DNA of 60,000 bases from Bolinopsis microptera (Eukaryota > Ctenophora > Tentaculata > Lobata > Bolinopsidae), in the NCBI RefSeq assembly GCF_026151205.1, contig NC_087084.1:9825453-9885452 (forward strand), given 5' to 3'. Both the position numbers and the translations under genes were made by a program. This document shows positions 52,690-60,000 of the stretch, piece by piece (the first letter of the stretch is position 1; the number at the start of each line of letters is the position of its first letter). The notes under the pieces were generated by a model that saw only the letters and a program-made list of their open reading frames with translations, ran no database searches and was not told the origin of the DNA.

Positions 52690-52804
52690 AAAAAAATTAA
52701 GGCGGTTAGAAATTACGGTGGTCAGATATTAAGGCGGCAAGAAATTAAGGCGATTTTGTCAGAATCGCCTTAATTTCTTGCCGCCTATATTTCTTGCACT
52801 AAGG
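52690..52804. repeat. Right TIR and sub-terminal iterons
   Basis: TTAAGGCGG/CCGCCTTAA-type units at 52698, 52728 and 52762 lead into the TIR (52766-52804). The 52728-52804 part is itself a palindrome around TTTTGTCAGAAT. Confidence 0.85.
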
Positions 52805-52884
52805 TATATCGGAAAACAGCTTCACAAAGATTTAACATACCTCTTACATAATGCACTTCATTTTCGAACATTTTTGTCCTCATT

Positions 52885-53090
52885 TCACTTCTGAAAACCG
52901 GCTGTTCTAACTGGAACAGCACCTCTGGGTGGTTCATTTACTGTCCTGACTCCTGACTCCTGGGTCTAACCTGTTTAAATATCACACCTCTTTATTCCTT
53001 TAAGGAATACAAGGAATACAAGGAATATAATTTTAAATCTTGAGCTGCAATAGTAACTGTCAAGAAAATAAATATAATAATATCACAATT
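52885..53090. repeat. Interspersed repeat, copy 2, with short AATACAAGG array
   Basis: Same sequence as 2400-2520, then three AATACAAGG units and the flank found right of the 22944 array. Confidence 0.75.
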
Positions 53091-53780
53091 CGCCCCTCTC
53101 CATACTAATGATATTAATATTAACAAATATAAATGGAATTTAACATTAACAATAGTGATCGCAGTGCTTGGTCTGGAACCCTGAGAATAACATACAGTAT
53201 AAGGTCCTCATCTGTCTGACGTTCATCAAAATAAGAAGTCAACCAATTAATAGAATGAATTAAAATAATGCTTTCGTCGATAATGAGATATTCCTGGATT
53301 GTAGCTGTTAAGGTGCTTTTTAACCACTTCGATCTGTAAAACAGTTACGATCCTCCGATTGTTTCCTCTTTTTCCAATTATTATTCTTTTAAAATTAATT
53401 AATCATAACAAAGCAATAACGTGTTAAAAAACCCTTAGCAACCCATAAAACCACTACAATGCCATTATATTGAGTCCATCTCCAGATTGAGCCCTGGTCT
53501 GAGTATACCTTCTGTATACAGAACACATTTATGTTTTATTTGTCGGGTATTAACCCAGTCTATATCTAAGCTGAGGAATAGAAAACTCAGCTAATGAAGA
53601 TGACACATTGACAAAACAGATGTTCACTGCACCACGTGACAGGTCCAGCGATGCCGTATTTTGTAGAGACTATTGTCTGTAGCATAGTAGCGAAGAGCAA
53701 CCAAAAGGAAATAACTGGAAACTCTGTTTTTTCATTGATGTTGCTATAAGCGGCCCTGTTTGCGATGCTTCTTATGTCCG
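53091..53780. other. No recognisable gene
   Basis: Frame 53587-53790 has no motif. Confidence 0.4.
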
Positions 53781-54040
53781 TATGCTCCAAACGGTAAAGT
53801 CGACTTTAAAGCCCATTTAAAGCCCAGCTGAGCTTTAAAGTTGTGTTTTGTATAATTTCGCATGCAAACCAAATTTTTACGCCATTTTTTTTAAATTTAA
53901 AGGGCACCTTGTAAAGCTGACTTTAAACCGGTATGCTCCAAAATTATAAAGGCCAGGTCACCCTTAAAGTTGGACTTTAAACGAAGAAAATTTAAAGTAG
54001 GGTCCCCATGTACTTTAAACGACAAGGTCGTCTTTAAATG
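53781..54040. repeat. TTTAAAG-rich foldback-like repeat
   Basis: Ten or more TTTAAAG/CTTTAAA words in 250 bases. The phrase GTATGCTCCAAA occurs at 53780 and 53931 in direct order, each followed by a GACTTTAAA-type word, so two related units are joined. Confidence 0.6.
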
Positions 54041-54262
54041 GCACTAGAACTGTGCCTGATAATTTACGAAATGCGATGCTCAAGTTTTTGTCATACCGAA
54101 GGCCATATTTGTCAAACGAAGGAATAAAACTGTCGTATTGTGCAGTAAAATCTTGTCAATAAAAATTGTATATAAAATTGTCAAAAAAAATTGTAGGTAG
54201 AAATTGCAGTTGTGTATAACTGTACATATCATTTGCATATATTATCAGGTACTAGTATAAAT

Positions 54263-55156
54263 TCAGTTGTCCTCAGATATGACCCCAAAACTTTGGGTGA
54301 TGAGGTCTGCCAGCTGAGTGTTTGTCTCCAAATCCTGCAGCTGGCTGTGCTCTGGTCTCTCTTCACGCAACCTGGAGGTTTCCCTAGCACAGGTTTCCAA
54401 AGTGTCCATCAGCTGCATATATCTCTGGTGCCGTTCTAGCAGCAGCGTCTTCTGTAGCTCCATATAGTCCATTCTTAGCTGGTTTACAGTCTGTGCCTGA
54501 GTCTTGGGTCTTTTAGAGGCGGCAGTCCCACTGTTACCTGGTGTCTTCATCACGTCAACGTCACGCTTCCTTGTTGCCGTCTCCATGTCATCTGTCTCTT
54601 CCAGCTGACCCTCTGGCCGGGAGTCCTCTTCCAAATCAATCACAGTGGCAACAGGGCTCACACAACCAGTCATCTCCACTTTAGTTTCCTTCTCCTCAAT
54701 TGCGTTATCGCTGTCGTATTCGTTCTTGATTGGATCAAAGGCCCCCATCATGATTCCCAGTATCTTTTCTTCATTCGGGCTCAGATTCAGTTTAGGATTG
54801 GGGGCTGCTCCAGTCTGATTTAGATGCCGTTTCAGTGCATCACTCCTTTTCTTGGCAGAAGTTTTCAGATTGTCCCATTTGCTCTTGAGCTGCTCAATAC
54901 TGCGGTGATTAACACCCAAGTTATTGTTGTATAATGCAAAAACCTCTTTCCACGCTTGATTTTTCAGATTTAAGTTTTTAAATGTGCGATTAGTGGCTTT
55001 TGATTCTATAATATCCCGCTTGTCCGCTATCAGGTCCATTAATATCCCTTCTTCTGACTTAGACCAATTTTTCCCCTTTTTCTTACAGTTACCATCAGAT
55101 TCACTTGGTTCTTTCTTGCACGTTGTGGGTTCCACCTGATCTTTTTCATTCTTCAT
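54263..55156 (-). CDS. Harbinger-associated Myb/SANT-like DNA-binding protein
   Basis: A 297-codon intact frame. Residues 28-108 are a Myb/SANT-like trihelix: NWSKSEEGILMDLIADKRDI, TFKNLNLKNQAWKEVFALYN, then RSIEQLKSKWDNLKTSAKKR, with Trp residues at helix positions. Then an acidic linker, a basic stretch (ATRKRD ... SKRPKTQ) that may be a nuclear signal, and a C-terminal coiled coil (MDYMELQKTLLLERHQRYMQ). In PIF/Harbinger elements a Myb-like partner brings the transposase to DNA. The transposase tail lies upstream on the same strand at 55623-55859, as in the copy at 37.8-38.6 kb. Possibly still functional, or domesticated. Confidence 0.8.
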   Translation of the reverse strand: MKNEKDQVEPTTCKKEPSESDGNCKKKGKNWSKSEEGILMDLIADKRDIIESKATNRTFKNLNLKNQAWKEVFALYNNNLGVNHRSIEQLKSKWDNLKTSAKKRSDALKRHLNQTGAAPNPKLNLSPNEEKILGIMMGAFDPIKNEYDSDNAIEEKETKVEMTGCVSPVATVIDLEEDSRPEGQLEETDDMETATRKRDVDVMKTPGNSGTAASKRPKTQAQTVNQLRMDYMELQKTLLLERHQRYMQLMDTLETCARETSRLREERPEHSQLQDLETNTQLADLITQSFGVISEDN

Positions 55157-55622
55157 ATTAGTTTGATCTCCCTAAGACAAAATATGTTAATTGTTTGAAA
55201 AAACGGAGAAATTTTAAGATGTAACAACACAAGTGAAGTATGAGTAGCCACTAGCTGGTATGCACAATATGTTAAATCGAGATAGAATTATGTCATAACG
55301 AATAACTACAAGATATTTTACAAGAAATAAATTTGGGAAAGAAATAGGTAATAGCCACAAAGTCAAACATGAACGAAAGAATATTTAATAATTTAATACG
55401 TCGTGGCATGATTTGTCATAATTTCTAAATGTAAATGAAGTCATGATTTCCTATTTTACAGTACGGCTCCGCAATTTGATTCAATACCTCTATGAAATGT
55501 GAAAGGTAGTTGCCATCCAGAACACATGCACTCTACAATAATACTACTTGCAAAAATTAATCAACAAGCAAAAATAAGGTAATAGCTTGTAGAGTTCAAA
55601 TCTGTTGTGGCCGATAGTTGCA
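55157..55622. other. Spacer within the Harbinger element
   Basis: AT-rich, no coding signal. Confidence 0.4.
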
Positions 55623-55859
55623 CTAGAATCTTTCGACCAAAGCATCCCTAATTTCTTTGCCAGTGAAAACGAAATCTTCGTCAGGAGTGAATGGCTCATC
55701 GTCATACAAGTTGTTTAGGTTTAGTTCAGCTTCATTAATAGGGTCGTCTCCTGGCACAGGCTGATTCAAATCAGTGCACAAGTTGTGCAACACAGCCGTA
55801 GCTACAATTACCACTGCCGCATTCTCTGGACTCTTTCTATTTTCCATTCTAGTTTCCAT
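55623..55859 (-). pseudogene. Harbinger transposase C-terminal exon, copy 2
   Basis: Reads VATAVLHNLCTDLNQPVPGD, then FVFTGKEIRDALVERF and a stop. AVLHN-(L/I)-C is the conserved tail of PIF/Harbinger DDE transposases. The frame starts at METRMENRKSPENAAVV, which may be a genuine exon edge, but the catalytic part is not found upstream, so the element is 5'-truncated or its exons are displaced. Confidence 0.75.
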
Positions 55860-56219
55860 TTCTAAGGTAACATTAAATCAATATAAGATTATATAAAAAG
55901 TATATGTGGTACCGCAAAAACTGCGCTACTGTTACTATGTGAATACGACGTCTTGACTATTATAAGTCTTCTTTCCGGTATACCCTTGGTCGAGTATAAA
56001 TTAATTAATTTCAGGTATAAAAAGTATAATTATTCTTCTCGAAATTATCTGTTTTCTCAAGAAGTGATGCGTTGTGTAAATAGAAACAATACTCTGACTG
56101 TAATATTTAAAGTTAAAATTAGATACTAAGTTATTTACCCTGATTGAATTATTAGGCTCCATGAGTTGTTGTAGAGTTGAAAGGACCATTAGGGTGTGCT
56201 GGGAGCGCTAATCAATTCG

Positions 56220-56570
56220 TGCTCGACAAATTAATAAGAATATTTCAAATGACTAAATAATTAAGGTTAAATTAAATTGATATAATCGTTCGAGCCATTT
56301 GAGATCAGTAATAATGTTTTGTTTAATAATTGTAATATAGTTTACATTATTACTGTCTTCTTTTATTGTGTTCTTTACGTTAGTTCATCTGCCACAATCT
56401 TGACATCAGAAACAAGGATAATTTACCGTATTCAGTGTTTGTCAACTATTTAATAGCTTTATGTTGTATTTTTGACATAAGTTTAAAAACTTATTATAAG
56501 CAGTAATATTATCTCTGTTAATTATTATTCTATTCTAAACTACTATTCCGAGTCAAACTCACACTTGACC
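56220..56570. repeat. Duplicated block, copy 1 (second copy 59260-59610)
   Basis: About 340 bases shared at high identity, ending in the codons for VESIIKGAMNPVKCEFDSE on the minus strand. A 50-base part also occurs at 34455-34500. Another short duplicate joins 56030-56110 and 58195-58265. Confidence 0.75.
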
Positions 56571-56829
56571 GGGTTCATAGCTCCTTTGATTATGCTCTCT
56601 ACAAGCATCATTCAAAGTGCGACGTTCAAAAATCTTAGACAAACAGGATGTTCCTTACAGTGCTTTACTAAGTCTTCTTTGACTATACCTGGTCGACAAA
56701 GCGAACACTGACCGTTAAAAATAAGATTAATTTCGGTAAGCTTGTAATCGAACAACAAATGTTGAGCACCGTCCATTGACGGAACATTAACATGTAATAT
56801 GTCGTCACCTCCAAATAGAAAGGGTACAT
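56544..56829 (-). CDS. Zinc-finger-like exon and C-terminus
   Basis: After acceptor TTTTGCAG (56830-56837) the minus strand reads DVPFLFGGDDILHVNVPSMD, QHLLFDYKLTEINLIFNG, QCSLCRPGIVKEDLVKHCKE and HPVC, then stops at TGA near 56614. C-x2-C-x10-H-x4-H resembles a classical zinc finger, although I cannot name the family. The tail (VESIIKGAMNPVKC, TAG at 56544) follows in another frame after a deletion relative to 59576-59660. Confidence 0.5.
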
Positions 56830-57026
56830 CTGCAAAAGTGCTGTTTTGAGAAAATCAAGAAAAACTCTTTAATGCTGTGCATTTTGTCCTTGGAAAGCAA
56901 TAGTATGTTGCTTAGACAACCCCTACAGGCTAATTAATGAACAAAGCATAAAGTTTCCGTTTTATCATTATAGATGTCAATTAAATACGGATTGAAAGAC
57001 AAGTTGTACCCTTTTAACTTGTTGTA

Positions 57027-57260
57027 TCAAGTTGTCATTGCTTCTTTGAGAGCGACGTACATATCTGCGGTAATGGGTCTTCTTTTTTCCCTCTTACGCT
57101 TGAACACATTTGTGATCTGACTTTCTGTTAATTGTAGTCCGTTCTGCGCAGATAACCTCTGCCAGTCCTTCCAGATATACGATAGTTCCACCCTCATGGC
57201 GAGGAATGATATCGTGTATATCCATGAGCGGGCGCTTCTCAAGAGTAGTTGTAATGCCAC
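57027..57260 (-). CDS. Possible upstream exon of the zinc-finger-like gene
   Basis: Reads VELSYIWKDWQRLSAQNGLQ, LTESQITNVFKRKREKRRPI and TADMYVALKEAMTT, then TGA/TAA. Helical and basic; a DNA-binding role is conceivable. No family recognised. Confidence 0.4.
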   Translation of the reverse strand: MALQLLLRSARSWIYTISFLAMRVELSYIWKDWQRLSAQNGLQLTESQITNVFKRKREKRRPITADMYVALKEAMTT

Positions 57261-57799
57261 TAATTAGATGATCATTTACTAAGTTTTATAAACCACAGGC
57301 GTAGTTTTATAGCCGTTGCCAAAGACAAATTTTACATTTTGCAGTTGAGTATTACATTTTTGAATTCCTCAGTCTCAGGAATAAGGAGAATAAATGAAAC
57401 ATTTTAATTTCACAAGGTTAAGCAATTCATATCAAGGTCAGGTGAAATCACAAAACAATTCTATTGAAGTATTGATCATGAACCTTTCAGAAGTTTAAAA
57501 ACAATCATTTCTACCAGCTAGTACGGGGATCAAGTCAAACATTTTAAACTGTTCGGCAGTTCAGTTTAACTGTTAAACTTTAACATACGGGTAAGGATAA
57601 AGGTAACCAGAATAACGAGTCTCCCTGGTCGGGAAGTTCAGAGGGGGTTGGAATATAATCAGGGTCACAATCAGACATCTCGTTTAAGTGACCTCAGAGG
57701 TCAAATTCAACAAACTGGTTCAATTGTCAATCGCTGAGCTCCGAACAATTAAGTGGCTGGGCAGGAAATGAGCGGAAATTTAGGCAGAGGGGCGGAAAC

Positions 57800-58150
57800 G
57801 GAAACGTGAAAGTGATAGCGATCCCTAATTAGAGTCGGCCCGGTATAGGCGACTGCCACCTACTAGTACACTGCTCAGTCACGTGACATCAAATTCGTCT
57901 AATAGGAGCGTAGATGCGCTCGCACGAGTAGGTCACGTGACATACAAGAGCAGTCACGTGCGCGCGTAGCAGACATGTTCCCACGCAAACAGACATACTA
58001 AAACCGTTTTGAAAGTGAAAGTGCTCCGGGCTGTATTGTTACTTGTCACGTTAAGTGTCGTCTGCTCGCGTGCTGTATTTTAAGCGGGCTGGACGCGCAC
58101 TGTGTCTTGTTACATCGGGCGGCGAGAGGTCAGAAGACAAAATATAGCCC
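57800..58150. promoter_or_regulatory. CpG-rich patch with three CACGTG boxes
   Basis: GTCACGTGAC at 57878-57887 and 57932-57941 and GTCACGTGCG at 57953-57962. The surrounding 300 bases are rich in CG dinucleotides, unlike the rest of the window. GTCACGTGAC is the consensus known as CLEAR, bound by TFEB/MITF-type bHLH factors; USF and Myc/Max proteins bind the same core. It may be a host promoter, but no gene starts nearby that I can defend. Confidence 0.5.
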
Positions 58151-58259
58151 GCTGGTGGATATAACTACTGTATAAGCAATTATTATTATAAGCATGGCTG
58201 TTTTCTCAAGAAGTGAGGCGTTATGTAAATATAAAAAATACACTGACTGTATTATAAGT

Positions 58260-58469
58260 TTAGGGTTTTCTGTTTTCTACAGTTTCAGGCAGCTGCATAT
58301 TATGACCATAAAGGACGGAACAAATCTCTTTGCTACCTTTTCCAGCTTCACTTTCAAGCCACGGAAAAATATTAGCAGTATTGGATACCTGATGATGCAC
58401 ACCTTCGTTATATAGGCAAAGTTGACGTTTGTAGAAGGCTAAGTTATTTTCAACCTTCGGCAAGGGCAT
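58260..58469 (-). pseudogene. Putative DDE-like transposase family, later part
   Basis: Reads MPLPKVENNLAFYKRQLCLY, NEGVHHQV, WLESEAGKGSKEICSVLYGH. PLPK-x-x-x-x-x-x-FY-(K/R)-RQL-x-x-YN-x-G-(I/V)-H ... W-x-E-x-x-(A/G)-x-(R/K)-GS-x-E-I is the hallmark of the family seen at 25330 and 37231, whose members are widespread in insects and cnidarians. The frame is open over 70 codons and cut on both sides. Confidence 0.65.
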
Positions 58470-59259
58470 GGTGGTAATTGTCTTGTCATTTATTTACAAA
58501 TATTGTACTATTATTATTTTTATGTGTATGCATTGTTATTTTCATATGTCATGTAGGTAGTGCTCTTCATATAAAATTATCCAAAATAGATAAATTCTTT
58601 TACAGTACAACTTTTACGGTACAATACCGTTTAAAGAATCTTAACAAATTGAAAATACAATATGTTATCCTAATATTATAGTTACTGTGCTGCTGATAGA
58701 TCAGAAGTTAATTTTATGATCAGTAGACATCTATTGCATGATATTTGGTGTCTGAAAAGAAAAATAGATATGAAAAAAGGATAAATAAGAAAACGAAAAA
58801 GAAATGATAAAAAAAGATAAGAAAGAAAACGAAAAATAAATGATAACGAAGACATATAATATAAAAATAAGGCAGATATAAATAGTGAAGAACGACAGTC
58901 ATAACTTACGTTGCAGCGATTACAATAAATAATAGGTTTCATAGTTAAGGTTAACAAATATTTCTTTTAAACTCCTAATATAGTTATGTTGTATAATCTC
59001 TGGATTATCTCTGGATCCTGAAATAAGACTTGTGATGTGCTTATAATTAGTATTTACTGTGATTCCATTCAAATGATCTTCTAACTATATAAACTAGGGC
59101 CCGCCGCCCGGGAAAAGTATTCAACTTCAAGGCTGACTAACATGTATAATTGTCCCTACCTCTGAATCTGGTCCTGCCAGCTCAGTCCGGGCTGGCTGAC
59201 TTGAAAGACTTGGCTTTGGCTTCAGCTCTTAGCTGCATTATTCTACATGAGCTTGCAAA
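58470..59259. other. No recognisable gene
   Basis: AT-rich; purine-rich GAAAAA/AAAGA stretch at 58755-58850 generates false hydrophobic frames on the minus strand. Confidence 0.4.
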
Positions 59260-59575
59260 TTAATAAGGGGTAATTAAATTACAAAATAATTAACGTTAAA
59301 TTAAATTGATAAAATCATTCGAGCCATTTGAGATCAGTAATAATGTTTTGTTTAATAATTGTAATATAGTTTACATTATTACTGTCTTCTTGTATTGTGT
59401 TCTTTACGCTAGTTTATCTGCCACAATCTTGACATCAGAAACAAAGATAATTTACCGTATTCCTTGTTTCTCAATTATTTAATAACTTTATGTTGTATTT
59501 TTAACACAAGTTTTAAAAACTTATAAGTACCGTACCCTTAACCCTATTAATTATTATTCCATTCTTAACTACTAT

Positions 59576-60000
59576 TCCGAGTCAAACTCACACTTGACTG
59601 GGTTCATAGCTCCTTTGATTATGCTCTCTACAAGCATCAGCATTTCATCAGTAACGGCGATGTCAGCCGTTCCTTGCTGGACTTTTTATCTTACTTCCCG
59701 TAGTCCGAGGACCCTCAAAAATGTGCTGGAATAATCGGCCGATTGTTTTACAGCTGTACCAATACTTCGGGCAATGAAGGTGCTAACAGGTTTCCGATTC
59801 ATCAATTACACAATATTCCGTTCCTAAGTGGCATCCATGCAAAGTGCGACGATCAAAAATCTTACAGGATGTTCCTTACAGTGCTTTTCTAAGACCTGGT
59901 AAAACTCTTTCAATGATTAGTGGATACATCTCCTTTGTTGTTCGGCGGATGACAGAAGCTAGGCTTATTCTGTTGGAGCCTCTTTCGACCATGCCCCTTA
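59576..60000 (-). pseudogene. C-terminal coding remnant, related to 56544-56829
   Basis: Minus strand reads LMNRKPVSTFIARSIGTAVK, QSADYSSTFLRVLGLREVR, a TAA, then VQQGTADIAVTDEMLMLVES, IIKGAMNPVKCEFDSE and TAG at 59576. Further upstream RISLASVIRRTTKEMYPLII is open in another frame and runs to the window edge. It keeps a segment deleted from the first copy. Uncharacterised; cut by the end of the window. Confidence 0.5.

Larger units (their letters stand above)
48677..52804. mobile_element. Complete DDE transposon carrying a HIRAN-domain gene
   Basis: The 4128-bp unit begins CCTTAGTGCAAGAAA at 48677 and ends with its reverse complement at 52804; the terminal 30 bases are a perfect inverted repeat and the next nine match at seven. 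TA lies directly outside both ends (48675-48676 and 52805-52806), the target duplication expected for IS630/Tc1/mariner/pogo transposons. Inside each end are extra copies of the inner TIR motif (GGCGGCAAGAAATTAAGGCG type). Two intact divergent genes fill the element: a DDE transposase (minus) and a HIRAN-domain protein (plus). A small nested MITE-like repeat sits between them. Everything needed for autonomy appears present. Confidence 0.93.

Noticed and set aside
58682-58957. Multi-span membrane protein on the minus strand
   Set aside because: Phe/Tyr/Leu-rich reading of a purine-rich, low-complexity stretch without start context or homologous copies.

Overview
The window is AT-rich eukaryotic DNA from an intron-containing genome, almost certainly a marine invertebrate. 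A cnidarian or other early-branching animal is the best guess, from the mix of repeat families rather than from any diagnostic gene. No conserved host gene is recognisable with confidence. Nearly every coding-like stretch belongs to a mobile element, usually broken. Only three open frames are long: the 407-codon tail of a LINE at 3929-5152, a 499-codon DDE transposase at 49255-50754 and a 297-codon Myb/SANT-like protein at 54263-55156. Most old coding DNA lies on the minus strand in short exons with GT/AG borders.

Left third (1-20400): a patchwork of duplicated blocks with fragments of Penelope-like elements (GIY-YIG and RCxTC parts), a 5'-truncated LINE, a protein-primed-type DNA polymerase B relic, P2X7-tail-like domains, a Crypton-like recombinase, several piggyBac relics and a 757-bp foldback element with TTAA target duplications. 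A chain of coding-like exons lies at 17860-19597.

Middle third (20400-42000): a pogo/CENPB-type transposase fragment, hAT-like pieces, a TE-associated two-domain protein (23772-24492), copies of a putative DDE-like family, a plausible spliced exon pair at 29041-29520, a tandem Helentron-like pair, a second foldback element, a 232-bp (CT)n tract, a HIRAN-like relic, hAT-type short ends, and a Harbinger transposase/Myb pair disrupted by other insertions.

Right third (42000-60000): a duplicated multi-exon repeat block (about 43460-46370) carrying a 149-bp MITE with a clean 8-bp target duplication, more piggyBac, then the centrepiece: a structurally complete 4128-bp DNA transposon (48677-52804) flanked by TA. 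It has 30-bp perfect terminal inverted repeats, TIR-like iterons inside both ends, an intact DDE transposase on the minus strand and a divergent HIRAN-domain gene on the plus strand. After it come a Harbinger Myb/transposase pair, zinc-finger-like exons, and a CpG-rich patch with three CACGTG boxes that stands out as a possible promoter.

The most promising candidate for an undescribed system is the HIRAN-carrying transposon, supported by a second HIRAN-like relic at 33154-33330. Functional roles given for it are inference.
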